The notes under the pieces were generated by a model. That model ran no database searches, was not told where the DNA came from, and was given only the letters and a program-made list of their open reading frames with translations. Below, piece after piece: positions 1 through 9,995 of a stretch of DNA of 64,000 bases. Both the position numbers and the translations under genes were made by a program. Positions within the stretch are counted from its first letter, which is position 1. Each line of letters starts with the position of its first letter. Location: assembly GCF_014640615.1 (NCBI RefSeq), contig NZ_BMHH01000001.1, positions 124,001 through 188,000 on the forward strand, given 5' to 3'. This stretch comes from Paramesorhizobium endophyticum. GTDB taxonomy: Bacteria; Pseudomonadota; Alphaproteobacteria; Rhizobiales; Rhizobiaceae.

Positions 1-538
1 ACATCAGGATGGTGACCTGGTGCAGGCTTTCGGGCGAGAGCGACCAGAAATCCCACATCGCGGTGGCGGAGCGCAGATTCGTCTTCGGATGCCGCTTCTG
101 GGTGTGGATGAAATCGGGGAATTTCAGCGGGTCACGCACGAAGAAGACCGGCGTGTTGTTGCCGACCAGATCCCAATTGCCCTCCTCGGTGTAGAACTTG
201 ATGGCGAAGCCGCGCACGTCGCGCTCGGCATCTGCTGCGCCAAGCTCGCCCGCCACGGTGGAAAAGCGAAGGATGAGCGGCGTCTCCGCGCCCGGCTGCA
301 AGGCCTTGGCGCGGGTAAATGCGGAGATGTCGCCAGTGATCTTCAGCGTGCCGTACGCGCCCCAGCCCTTGGCGTGGACGACACGCTCGGGGATGCGCTC
401 GCGGTTCTGGTGGGCGAGCTTTTCGATCAGCTGATAGTCCTGCAGCAGTACCGGGCCGCGCTCGCCCGCTGTCAGCGAATTCTGATTGTCGGATACCGGC
501 GCGCCTGCGGTCGTGGTCAATGTCGGACGGTCAGCCAT
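1..538 (-). CDS. katA: Catalase, monofunctional heme type (N-terminal part)
   Basis: Decomposes hydrogen peroxide to water and oxygen in the cytoplasm. About 179 residues are visible, read leftward from ATG at 538; the rest lies outside the window. The translation carries the clade-typical [13 protein letters not shown] with the distal heme-pocket histidine, the [20 protein letters not shown] stretch, the [12 protein letters not shown] motif with the catalytic asparagine, and [12 protein letters not shown]. It is divergent from oxyR, separated by 135 bases, which is the usual arrangement for an OxyR-controlled catalase. The family is secure; the katA symbol is by similarity and context. Confidence 0.93.
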   Translation of the reverse strand, partial: MADRPTLTTTAGAPVSDNQNSLTAGERGPVLLQDYQLIEKLAHQNRERIPERVVHAKGWGAYGTLKITGDISAFTRAKALQPGAETPLILRFSTVAGELGAADAERDVRGFAIKFYTEEGNWDLVGNNTPVFFVRDPLKFPDFIHTQKRHPKTNLRSATAMWDFWSLSPESLHQVTILM

Positions 539-673
539 GAAATGCTCCTCTGTTCCATGAAAACGATTGGTCGGGCCGGACAAACTGCCAGCGTCTCGTG
601 CCGACAATATGGAATTATTCTAATTATAACTTCCAATTGAATTTGATGTGATTTCTGATAAGCAAATCCTATC
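539..673. promoter_or_regulatory. katA-oxyR divergent promoter region
   Basis: This AT-rich gap separates two divergent start codons. It should hold both promoters and, by analogy with other alphaproteobacteria, an OxyR operator. The stretch around 606-660 is notably AT-rich. I could not fix an exact OxyR tetranucleotide array by eye. Confidence 0.5.
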
Positions 674-1603
674 ATGTTCACCGTCAGGAAAATGCGCTAT
701 TTCGAAGCGCTGGCAACCACGCTGCACTTTCGCAAGGCGGCGGAGCTGGCGCATGTCTCGCAGCCCGCGCTCTCGGCGCAGATCGCTGAAATGGAGGAGA
801 TCGCGGGCGCGCAGCTCTTCGAGCGGACGCGCAAATCCGTGATGCTGACGGAGATGGGCCACAGGCTGCTGCCCCGTATTCGCAGCATCCTGGCGGAGAT
901 CCAGGCGCTGGAGGAAATCGCGGCGCAGCGGAACGGCGTGCTGCAAGGGCGCATCCGGCTCGGCATCATCCCCACCATCGCGCCCTATATGGTGCCGGTG
1001 CTGATCCCGCTTTTGCGCGAACGCTATCCGGCCCTGAAGATGGTGCTGAAGGAAGCCGTCACCTCCAGGCTGCTGGAGGATTTGCGCGCCGGGGACCTCG
1101 ACACTGTCGTGGCGGCCCTGCCGGTTGAGGATGACCGGCTGATGGTCGAGCCTGTGTTCCAGGACCGGTTTCTCATCGCCACATCGGAGAACGATCACGA
1201 CATTCTGTCGTCGCCCTTGACGCAGGAGAATGTGGCGGTGGAGCGGCTGTTGCTGCTGGAGGAAGGCCATTGCCTGCGCGAGCAGGCGCTGGCGGTGTGC
1301 TCGGCGACGAAGACAAGGCAATTGGTGAACTATGGCGCAACCAGCATGGCGACGCTGCTGCAAATGGTGAGCCACGGCATGGGCTTGACGCTGATCCCCG
1401 AAATCGCCGTGCGGGCCGAGGCGTCACGGATGAAGATTCGCATCGTGCCGTTTGCAGGAAGCGAGCCGAAACGAGAGATCGGGCTCATCTGGCGAAGGCA
1501 GAGCGAGCGGCAGGAGGATTTCCGCGCGCTCGCGGGATGTGTGGGGGAGAGTGCGGGGGTGCTGAAGTTGGGGGAGAAGGAGATGGCGGGATCCGCGTTT
1601 TAG
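674..1603 (+). CDS. oxyR: LysR-family peroxide sensor OxyR
   Basis: A 309-residue LysR-type regulator that activates peroxide-defence genes. The N-terminal winged HTH covers residues 1-60 (HFRKAAELAHVSQPALSAQI). The redox motif GHCLREQALAVC places cysteines at 200 and 209. These match the spacing of the E. coli C199/C208 pair that forms the activating disulfide, which separates OxyR from other LysR proteins. The C-terminal tail after residue 290 is short and glycine/lysine-rich. It is divergent from the catalase gene, its likely target. Confidence 0.93.
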   Translation: MFTVRKMRYFEALATTLHFRKAAELAHVSQPALSAQIAEMEEIAGAQLFERTRKSVMLTEMGHRLLPRIRSILAEIQALEEIAAQRNGVLQGRIRLGIIPTIAPYMVPVLIPLLRERYPALKMVLKEAVTSRLLEDLRAGDLDTVVAALPVEDDRLMVEPVFQDRFLIATSENDHDILSSPLTQENVAVERLLLLEEGHCLREQALAVCSATKTRQLVNYGATSMATLLQMVSHGMGLTLIPEIAVRAEASRMKIRIVPFAGSEPKREIGLIWRRQSERQEDFRALAGCVGESAGVLKLGEKEMAGSAF

Positions 1604-1630
1604 AGCCATTCATGCTTTGGTGGAATCAGC

Positions 1631-1906
1631 GCCTAGCGCCCTCGTGGTTCGAGGCGAATTCCGCTGCGCTCCATTCACACCTCACCATGAGGGCTACTGA
1701 GCGCCGGCGCCCCTTCACCCTCATCCTGAGGTGCTCGCGTAGCGAGCCTCGAAGGGCGAGGTGAAGGGGTGCCGGCGCTCAAGGAGCCTATGCTGGAAGA
1801 GGAACGACATTTCAGTAACCCTCATGGTGAGGTGCGAGCCGGACCCGAACCGGGAGCTTGTCGAACGGTTCGGGTTCGGGGAGCCTCGAACCACGAGGGC
1901 GCTTGG
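1631..1906. repeat. Palindromic intergenic repeat (family C), compound copy
   Basis: A gap of about 310 bases without a gene, filled by interleaved inverted repeats. CCTCGTGGTTCGAGGC on the left pairs with GCCTCGAACCACGAGG on the right, CACCATGAGG pairs with CCTCATGGTG, and an inner CGCCGGCGCCCCTTCACC pairs with GGTGAAGGGGTGCCGGCG. Related copies lie at about 41815-42003 and 44330-44535, and a decayed one lies inside rluB. It sits between the convergent oxyR and MAPEG genes and could act as a bidirectional transcription stop. Confidence 0.8.
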
Positions 1907-1917
1907 CGCCTTATTTA

Positions 1918-2334
1918 TCAGCCCCGCAACAGCCACATCGCCAACCACACCCACAACAGCGCATTGATCACGATCCCGGCGATGAACAGCGGACGGCGCA
2001 GCCGCAGATCGTTCGAGGTGACATGCACGCCCGCATGCAGGATGCGGCTGATGACGAAGGCCCAGGCGAGAAGAACGGCGATGAGCGTCGCGCCGTTCAG
2101 CACATAGAGCGACAGGCAGACCACATAGAACAGCACCGGCAATTCGAACTGATTTGCCAGATTGCGAATGGCCGTGGCGCTGGGGGCCGGTTCGGTGAAG
2201 GGCAGCTTGAAGTCCCCTGCCCGCGCAACGCCGGTCTTGACGGCTTTGACGCGGCGGATGGAGGTGGTGAAATAGATGGCGTAGATCAGCGCCGTCTGCA
2301 CGATCATCGGCCAGAAGATGGCGGTTTGGGACAT
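1918..2334 (-). CDS. MAPEG family membrane protein
   Basis: A 138-residue membrane protein with about four hydrophobic helices. The layout (MIVQTALIYAIYF, then RNLANQFELPVLFYVV, then a C-terminal hydrophobic pair) fits the MAPEG superfamily (microsomal glutathione transferase/eicosanoid enzymes). In bacteria its substrate is usually unknown. I chose ATG at 2334 because a longer frame would start inside the neighbouring repeat and add repeat-derived residues. It lies just upstream of the guaB 3' end on the same strand. Confidence 0.75.
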   Translation of the reverse strand: MSQTAIFWPMIVQTALIYAIYFTTSIRRVKAVKTGVARAGDFKLPFTEPAPSATAIRNLANQFELPVLFYVVCLSLYVLNGATLIAVLLAWAFVISRILHAGVHVTSNDLRLRRPLFIAGIVINALLWVWLAMWLLRG

Positions 2335-2383
2335 GGTTTGGTTTCTCCCCCTCGTTGCGTTGTTGGCTTTACTGCGGAAATGC

Positions 2384-2580
2384 TGGCGGGACAGTAACCC
2401 CCTCTGCCCTGTCGGGCATCTCCCCCACAAGGGGGGAGATTGGCCTTCATTGATGGCGGCATTTATTCTGCAAGGTTGGCGATGAGAAGGTTAGCGATTA
2501 GCGAAACCAGCCCTCACAGCCAATCTCCCCCCTTGTGGGGGAGATGTCCGGCAGGACAGAGGGGGGTTGCTGTCCCGCCA
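2384..2580. repeat. Palindromic intergenic repeat (family A)
   Basis: Inverted arms of about 46 bp with a core around CATCTCCCCCACAAGG, pointing towards each other around a 75-bp centre. Outer extensions TGGCGGGACAG and CTGTCCCGCCA lengthen the pairing in this copy. Four more copies of the same design lie at about 44538, 45745, 50491 and 53905. Confidence 0.85.
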
Positions 2581-2605
2581 GCCGTTCTATCGTTTATCGC
2601 CCGCC

Positions 2606-4298
<1,693 letters not shown>

Positions 4299-5648
4299 GT
4301 GCATCCCGCCTATAGACGTGTGCTCAGACGTTCCCATGTCATCTGGACGCCCCGGTTGTGGAAACCCCGGCTGGTGTTCTGGGCGGGCGCGCTGGCGATC
4401 GGCTGCATCAGCGTCGCCTTCGCCTATGCGGCGGATCAGGCGCAGAAGCTGTTCCAGGGCCTCACCGCCGGAGGCGGCTGGCATGAATGGCTGCCATTGA
4501 TCATCACGCCTGTCGGGTTCGTGTTCTGCGCCTTCATGGCCCATCGCTATTTTCCCAATTCCGAGGGCAGCGGCATTCCGCAGGCCATCGCCGCGCGGCA
4601 TCTGACCCATGACGAGGACCGCGAGGGGCTGCTCTCGCTGCGCATGACGCTGGGCAAGATTTTCCTCACCATCGTCGGGCTTTTTTCCGGCGCATCCATC
4701 GGCCGCGAGGGGCCGACCGTGCAGGTGGGCGCGTCGATCATGCTGCTTTCGGCCAAGATCGGCGGGATGGAGCAGGCGCGCGGGCTGATTCTCGCCGGTT
4801 CGGCCGCGGGCATCGCGGCGGCGTTCAACGCGCCGCTGGCGGGCATCGTCTTCGCCATCGAGGAAATGGGCCGGGCCTATGCCGCACGCACCAACGGGCT
4901 GGTGGTTTCCGCCGTCATCCTCGCCGGCCTCGCCTCGCTGGGGTTGGTGGGCAACTACACCTATTTCGGCACCACCAGCGTGACGACCTCAGGCGGCGAG
5001 GATTGGGCGCTGGTGTTCGTGTGCGGAGCCGTCGGCGGACTGGTCGGGGCGATCTTCAGCGCCGCCGTGCTTTATGCGGCGCGGCGCATCAAGCGGCTGG
5101 TCCAGCCATGGCCGCTCGGGCGCATCATGATGATCGCCGCTGCCTGCGGCCTCGCCGTGGCGCTGATCGGGGTCCTCTCTGATGGCGAAACCTTCGGCAC
5201 CGGGTACACGCAGGCCAGAAGCGCCATCGAAGGGTCTTCCCTGCCGCCGCTCTTCTTCCTCGGCAAGTTCCTTGCGGGCCTGCTTTCGACGATCTCGGGC
5301 ATTCCCGGCGGCATCTTCGCGCCCTCGCTGGCGGTCGGGGCGGGTCTTGGCTCGTCGCTCGGACTCCTCTTCGGCGCCAATGCCAGCCTTGCCGCCGTGC
5401 TCGGCATGGCCGGCTATTTTGCGGGCGTGGTGCAGGCGCCGATGACCGCCTTCGTCATCATCCTCGAAATGACGGGCAACCACAACAATGTCATCCCGCT
5501 GATGTGCGCCTCGATGATCGGCTATGGCGCGGCCCGGCTCATCTCGCACGAGCCACTCTATCATGGCCTGTCACGGGGCTATCTGGCGGATGCGCTGCGG
5601 AAAAGGCGGGCGCGGGAGAAGGAACGGGAAGCGGCGGCAGGGCTGTAG
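4299..5648 (+). CDS. ClC-family chloride channel / H+-Cl- antiporter
   Basis: A 449-residue integral membrane protein with the three ClC signatures: GSGIPQA (90-96), GREGPTVQ (135-142) with the gating glutamate at 137, and GIFAPSL in the second half. IEEM at 187-190 retains the acidic residue that serves as internal proton relay in ClC-ec1, so proton-coupled exchange is likelier than a passive channel. There is no C-terminal CBS domain. The start is GTG at 4299; the N-terminus is arginine-rich. Function beyond anion transport (acid resistance, halide export) is not shown. Confidence 0.9.
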   Translation: MHPAYRRVLRRSHVIWTPRLWKPRLVFWAGALAIGCISVAFAYAADQAQKLFQGLTAGGGWHEWLPLIITPVGFVFCAFMAHRYFPNSEGSGIPQAIAARHLTHDEDREGLLSLRMTLGKIFLTIVGLFSGASIGREGPTVQVGASIMLLSAKIGGMEQARGLILAGSAAGIAAAFNAPLAGIVFAIEEMGRAYAARTNGLVVSAVILAGLASLGLVGNYTYFGTTSVTTSGGEDWALVFVCGAVGGLVGAIFSAAVLYAARRIKRLVQPWPLGRIMMIAAACGLAVALIGVLSDGETFGTGYTQARSAIEGSSLPPLFFLGKFLAGLLSTISGIPGGIFAPSLAVGAGLGSSLGLLFGANASLAAVLGMAGYFAGVVQAPMTAFVIILEMTGNHNNVIPLMCASMIGYGAARLISHEPLYHGLSRGYLADALRKRRAREKEREAAAGL

Positions 5649-5650
5649 AA

Positions 5651-5811
5651 GTTCGCACCCTCCTTCCCCCTTGCGGGGAAGGTGCCTGCGTTAGCGGGCG
5701 GATGGGGGTGGTGACGTTTGCACCACGATCTTCAGCACAGGCGTAAACGTCACCACCCCCACCCGACCCTTCGGGCCACCCTCCCCGCAAGGGGGAGGGA
5801 GGGTGCGAACT
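5651..5811. repeat. Palindromic intergenic repeat (family B)
   Basis: GTTCGCACCCTCC at the left end pairs with GGAGGGTGCGAAC at the right, and TTGCGGGGA with its complement inside. The centre has GTGGTGACGTTTGC with a matching inverted copy. It fills the gap between two convergent genes almost exactly, suggesting a role as a bidirectional 3' end. Related copies lie at 59795-60002 and 60840-60999. Confidence 0.85.
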
Positions 5812-5818
5812 CGCTTCT

Positions 5819-6802
5819 CTATATCTCGAACTGATAGCTCACCGGCACGAACCGGTAGCCCATATCGAGCTTTTCGGCATAGCCGATGGCGGGAAACGGC
5901 ATGTGGTAGCCGATGAAAGGCAGGCGGTCGGTGGCGATCATGTCGAAGACACGCTTGCGGGTGTTGGCGGCGCGGTCCTTGTCGATGTCGAAGGCCACGT
6001 GCCAGTCGGGCCGCTGCAGCGAGGCGACGTAGTGGTTCGCCGTGTCCGCCGTCAGGATCAGCTGCTTGCCGCCTGATTCCAGACGGAAGATCATGTGGCC
6101 CGGCGTATGGCCGGAGGCGTCCTCGCTGGTAATGCCCGCCACGACGGCATCGCCCGGCTTGATGAAGCTGGTCTTTTCCGCCAGCGGCACGACCTTGGCC
6201 TTGACGATCTTGGCATTGCCCTCGGCGGGTGTGCCGGTGCGGTCGGGGCTGCTCCAGAAATCATATTCGGTCTGGCCCACCACATAGCGGGCATTGGGAA
6301 ATGCCGGCTTCTCCCCTTCCGTCAAGCCGCCGATATGGTCTCCATGCAGATGCGTCAGCACCACGAGGCTGACCTGATCGGGGGAATAGCCCGACGCCTT
6401 CATGGTGGCGGCGAGTTGGCCGAGGCCGTTGGCGCGGCCCCCTTCCCCGAAGCCGGTGTCGAACAGCACGAGGTCCGAGCCGGTGTTGACCAGAACCGGC
6501 GTGAAGCCGTTGACGAATTTCGACTCGGGCAGGAAGTTCTGGCGCATCAGCTCGGCCATCGCGGCTTCGCTCTGGTTGGCGCCGAAGGTCGGATACGGCC
6601 CGTCACCGGGGCGAAGACCGTCGAGAATGGTCGTGACCTCGAAATCACCCAGCTTGAAGCGGTTGAAGCGCGTGGGCTTCGCGTCGGAAAGCGGCACGGC
6701 GGCCTCCGCCGCGCGGATCATGATTTGCGGCGAAGCCAGGCCGCCCGCGATAACCGCGGATGCCTGGAACAGAGCGCGGCGGGAAATCGTTGCAGACTGC
6801 AT
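5819..6802 (-). CDS. Tat-exported metallo-beta-lactamase-fold hydrolase
   Basis: A 327-residue protein beginning with a twin-arginine signal (SRRALF at 7-12 followed by a hydrophobic stretch), so it is probably exported folded to the periplasm. The zinc motif HLHGDH has H151, H153, D155 and H156; GHTPGH (231-236) and D253 supply further ligands. This pattern is shared by N-acyl homoserine lactonases and related hydrolases, but the substrate cannot be told from sequence. It is divergent from a DHA2 exporter 242 bases away. Confidence 0.85.
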   Translation of the reverse strand: MQSATISRRALFQASAVIAGGLASPQIMIRAAEAAVPLSDAKPTRFNRFKLGDFEVTTILDGLRPGDGPYPTFGANQSEAAMAELMRQNFLPESKFVNGFTPVLVNTGSDLVLFDTGFGEGGRANGLGQLAATMKASGYSPDQVSLVVLTHLHGDHIGGLTEGEKPAFPNARYVVGQTEYDFWSSPDRTGTPAEGNAKIVKAKVVPLAEKTSFIKPGDAVVAGITSEDASGHTPGHMIFRLESGGKQLILTADTANHYVASLQRPDWHVAFDIDKDRAANTRKRVFDMIATDRLPFIGYHMPFPAIGYAEKLDMGYRFVPVSYQFEI

Positions 6803-7044
6803 GCATTCACTCTCCTGTTCCCTTGGGTTTATTGGCCTTGCTCGGCATGACCGCAGGAGGCCCTGCCTTTAGACCCTGTTAACAGGAATAACACATGCTT
6901 GATGACAATAGAACATTCGGTTGTTTTAGAAAACATCACCGGATTGTGAGATGAAACAGGACAGGATAGGCGTAGAAAAGCGCGCACGCGCGCGGGCATC
7001 ACAAATATCCCGCCCCTTCCCTCCGCCATGATTGGATTTCAATC

Positions 7045-8454
7045 GTGAACCGCATCATACCCCTTGTGCTGGCCGTCGCGCTGTTCATGGAGCAGATGGA
7101 TTCGAGCATCATTTCCACCTCGCTCCCGGCCATTGCAGCTGATATCGGCACCAGTCCCATTGCCCTGAAGCTGGCCTTCACCGCCTATCTCGTCTCGCTC
7201 GCGGTGTTCATCCCGGTCAGCGGCTGGATGGCCGACCGTTTCGGCGCGAAGAATGTCTTTCGCGCGGCGATTGCCGTCTTCGTGGTGGGTTCCGTGGCCT
7301 GCGCAATCTCGAACTCGCTCGTCGCCTTCGTCGTGTCGCGCTTCCTGCAGGGCGTGGGCGGCGCAATGATGACGCCGGTGGGCCGGCTGGTGCTGGTGCG
7401 CTCGACGCCGCGCCACGAGCTTGTTTCGGCCATGGCGTGGCTCACCATTCCCGCGCTCGTCGGGCCGCTGATCGGCGCGCCGGTCGGCGGTTTCATCACC
7501 ACCTATTTCAGCTGGCACTGGATCTTCCTCATCAATGTGCCCATCGGGTTTCTCGGCATCTGGTTTGCCACCCGAGTCCTGCCTGACGACACGGAGCGTT
7601 CGCTGAGGCCGCTCGACTGGCCGGGATTCTTCCTGTCCGGCATCGGCATGTCGGCCATCATCTTCGGGCTTTCCGTGGTGAGCATGCCCTATATGCCCCC
7701 GATGATCGGTGTGATCACCATCATCACCGGCGTTGCCGCAAGCATTCTCTATGTGTGGCATGCGAAGCGGACACCCAATCCGCTGCTCGATCTTTCCTTG
7801 TTCAAGAACGAGGTGTTCAACACCGCCGTCATCGGCGGCAGCATCTTCCGGCTCGGCGTGGGCGCCATGCCTTTTCTCCTGCCGATGATGTTCCAGATCG
7901 GATTCGGCCTCGACCCGTTCCAATCGGGCATGGTCACGTTCGTCATCGCCGTCGGCGCAATGACCATGAAGTTCGGTGTAAACCGCGTCTTCGCCCGTTT
8001 CGGCTTCCGCCGCATCCTGATTGCCGGCTCGCTGGTATCCGCGGCGCTGATGGCGGTGAACGGCCTCTTCACGCCGCTGACGCCCTATACGCTCATCATG
8101 CCGCTGCTGCTCGTCAGCGGCATCATCCGCTCGCTGTTCTTCACCGGGGTCAACGCGCTCGCCTTTGCGGAAATCCCGGACACCCAGACCAGCCAGGCGA
8201 CGCCCATCACCTCGGTGGCTCAGCAAATCTCGATCGCCCTCGGCGTCGCGCTGGCAGGCGTGGTGCTAGAGATCAGCACTGCGGCCCATGGCGGGCCATT
8301 GCGGCTGGAAGACTTCCACATCGCCTTTTTCGTGGTGGCTTTCGCCTCCGCCCTCTCCGTCTTCTATTTCGTCAAGCTCGCGCCGGATGCCGGGCGCGAA
8401 CTGCACAAGAAGATCGAAAAGAACCAGGCGGGCGATGCGGCGGTGGGGAAGTGA
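7045..8454 (+). CDS. MFS transporter, DHA2 (14-TM) drug exporter type
   Basis: A 469-residue transporter. The first helix contains EQMDSSIISTSLPAIAADIG, typical of DHA2/EmrB-QacA proteins. SGWMADRFGAKNVF is the MFS motif A between helices 2 and 3, and the GRFLQGVGGAMMTPVGRL region corresponds to helix 4. Length and hydrophobic pattern fit 14 helices. The start is GTG at 7045. No adaptor (EmrA) gene is adjacent, so the substrate and any tripartite assembly are unknown. Confidence 0.87.
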   Translation: MNRIIPLVLAVALFMEQMDSSIISTSLPAIAADIGTSPIALKLAFTAYLVSLAVFIPVSGWMADRFGAKNVFRAAIAVFVVGSVACAISNSLVAFVVSRFLQGVGGAMMTPVGRLVLVRSTPRHELVSAMAWLTIPALVGPLIGAPVGGFITTYFSWHWIFLINVPIGFLGIWFATRVLPDDTERSLRPLDWPGFFLSGIGMSAIIFGLSVVSMPYMPPMIGVITIITGVAASILYVWHAKRTPNPLLDLSLFKNEVFNTAVIGGSIFRLGVGAMPFLLPMMFQIGFGLDPFQSGMVTFVIAVGAMTMKFGVNRVFARFGFRRILIAGSLVSAALMAVNGLFTPLTPYTLIMPLLLVSGIIRSLFFTGVNALAFAEIPDTQTSQATPITSVAQQISIALGVALAGVVLEISTAAHGGPLRLEDFHIAFFVVAFASALSVFYFVKLAPDAGRELHKKIEKNQAGDAAVGK

Positions 8455-8460
8455 ACTGGC

Positions 8461-8814
8461 TCAAGCCGCGCGGGCGGCAAGGGTGATGTCTATGTGCAGT
8501 TCGTCATAGGCGAGGATCACACCGCCTTCGGGGGCGCTATCGATCAAACCAATGAGACGCATGGCATTAAGATCAGTGTGAACACCTTTGAAATCACGCC
8601 CCACCAGCCGGGCTACTTCCCGCATGGACAGCGCGCCCTTGCCTTTCATCGCATCGAGAATATCAATCCGTTTCGGCGTGAGTGTGCGGTAAAGATCTTC
8701 ATAAGTGAGGAAGGTGTAGAAGTCCTCCGTTGCCTCGACGCCGGACTCCACGGCGCGCACGGTTTCGGCAATGACCTCTTTCATGGAGGCGACATTAATC
8801 CTTAGTGTCGTCAC
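8461..8814 (-). CDS. HTH antitoxin, TumA-like (HVO_A0114-type DNA-binding protein)
   Basis: A 117-residue protein with a C-terminal winged-helix region (PKRIDILDAMKGKGALSMRE, then VARLVGRDFKGVHTDLNAM and LIGLI) like the MarR-type antitoxin partners of DUF6516/TumE toxins. It is downstream of and overlaps the toxin-like gene by 20 bases, so the two are co-transcribed and translationally coupled. It probably binds the toxin and the operator at 9103-9128. The family call is from memory of the pattern. Confidence 0.65.
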   Translation of the reverse strand: MTTLRINVASMKEVIAETVRAVESGVEATEDFYTFLTYEDLYRTLTPKRIDILDAMKGKGALSMREVARLVGRDFKGVHTDLNAMRLIGLIDSAPEGGVILAYDELHIDITLAARAA

Positions 8815-9094
8815 GTCTCATCCTTTCCACTTCCGCGTCGAAATCACGTAACAATGTCCGTACATCGACAAAGTGATAGGGGAATTGTTTTCTGCCGATA
8901 TGTTTGTGATCACCTTTTCCCACTTCATTATCGTACCGCATTACACACTCCCGCGATACGACATAGGCAAGGCGATACTTAAAACTGTGCTTCGATCCGG
9001 CGAGGGGTCTGGGCACTTCGAAAATGGATAATTCCACAAACGAATCCTCCGTCAGATCAATGCGCCGTCTAATAATTTTTCTTGCTGCCCCCAT
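8795..9094 (-). CDS. TumE-like toxin (DUF6516 family)
   Basis: A 99-residue protein with the pattern of the TumE/DUF6516 toxins: an early FVELSIFEVP strand, then YRLAYV, then the family hallmark RYDNEVGKGDHKHIG followed by PYHFVDVRTLLRDF. It is the first gene of a two-gene operon with a DNA-binding partner that overlaps it. The biochemical target is not evident from sequence. It sits between an exporter and rlmE, at a site with no other mobile-element signs. Confidence 0.65.
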   Translation of the reverse strand: MGAARKIIRRRIDLTEDSFVELSIFEVPRPLAGSKHSFKYRLAYVVSRECVMRYDNEVGKGDHKHIGRKQFPYHFVDVRTLLRDFDAEVERMRRDDTKD

Positions 9095-9102
9095 ATCGCG
9101 CA

Positions 9103-9128
9103 GACTACATCAACACACTGGTGTAGTC
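9103..9128. promoter_or_regulatory. Candidate autoregulatory operator of the toxin-antitoxin operon
   Basis: Inverted repeat GACTACATCA (9103-9112), six-base spacer, TGGTGTAGTC (9119-9128), with one mismatch in ten base pairs. It lies 8 bases upstream of the toxin start, the expected position for antitoxin-mediated repression. Confidence 0.5.
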
Positions 9129-9135
9129 AACTCCA

Positions 9136-9846
9136 TCACCCCTTGAAATCCCGCGCCAGCAGGTAAAGCTCCACCGACTCCGCGCGTGAGGCGGGCGGCT
9201 TCACGTGGTGGACCGAGCGGAAGTTCTGTTTCAGAAGCGTCAGGAGTTCGTTCTCCGTGCCGCCCTGGAAGGTCTTGGTCAGGAAATGGCCGCCGGGCTT
9301 CAGCACCGAGATGGCGAAATCGGCGGCGACTTCGCATAAATGCGCGGTGCGCAAATGGTCCGTGCGGCGGTGGCCGGTGGTGGGGGCCGCCATATCGGAG
9401 AGCACCACATCGGGCTGGCCGCCCAGCGCCTCGATCAGCTTTTCCGGGGCCGCCTCGTCGAGAAAATCCATCTTCAGCAGCGTCACGCCGGGCAAGGGAT
9501 CGACATCGAGATAATCGATGCCGACGACATGCGGGTCCTCATCCGTCGAGCCGACGATCCTGGCGGCGATCTGGCTCCAGCCGCCGGGGGCGGCGCCGAG
9601 GTCGATGATCTTCTGGCCCTTCTTCAGGATATGATAGCGCTCGTCGATCTCGATCAGCTTGTAAGCCGCGCGGGAGCGGTAGCCCTCCTGCCTGGATTTC
9701 AGCACATAGGGATCGTTCAAGTGGCGCTCCAGCCAGCGGCGCGAGGATTCCTTGATCGTCCCCGCCTTCTTCTTCACACGCGTGTGCAGGCCGCGCGTGC
9801 CCGCGCCACCCCTGCCCCCGGCTTTCACTCCGCCCGGTTTTTTCAT
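9136..9846 (-). CDS. rlmE: 23S rRNA (uridine-2'-O)-methyltransferase RlmE
   Basis: Methylates U2552 of 23S rRNA using S-adenosylmethionine. The 236 residues contain the SAM loop DLGAAPGGW (82-90) and the RrmJ/FtsJ catalytic set K63 (AYKL), D151 (SDMAAP), K191 (TKTF) and E226 (SVELY). A basic, glycine-rich N-terminal extension of about 30 residues precedes the core. It follows ppx/gppA on the same strand, separated by a repeat element. Confidence 0.95.
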   Translation of the reverse strand: MKKPGGVKAGGRGGAGTRGLHTRVKKKAGTIKESSRRWLERHLNDPYVLKSRQEGYRSRAAYKLIEIDERYHILKKGQKIIDLGAAPGGWSQIAARIVGSTDEDPHVVGIDYLDVDPLPGVTLLKMDFLDEAAPEKLIEALGGQPDVVLSDMAAPTTGHRRTDHLRTAHLCEVAADFAISVLKPGGHFLTKTFQGGTENELLTLLKQNFRSVHHVKPPASRAESVELYLLARDFKG

Positions 9847-9893
9847 GAACGATTGTATTCCTTGTATTTACGCCAAATCCGAGTGGAAACTGT

Positions 9894-9995
9894 CCTAAAG
9901 CGCGTTGCGTTTAATCGCACTCATGCAACGCGCTTTAGGTTTTTTTTAAGCATGTCTTTGCCCAAAACCGGTTCCCACTTTTGGGAGACATGCTT
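9894..9995. repeat. Two adjacent hairpin repeats (family D) between ppx and rlmE
   Basis: A perfect 15-bp stem (CCTAAAGCGCGTTGC, 9894-9908, with 9925-9939) is followed by eight T on the plus strand. A second stem AAGCATGTCT/AGACATGCTT (9948-9957 with 9986-9995) encloses AAAACCGGTTCCCACTTTT. The second stem touches the ppx stop codon. On the plus strand the first hairpin looks like an intrinsic terminator, but both flanking genes run leftward, so it is more likely a dispersed repeat. Confidence 0.75.
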
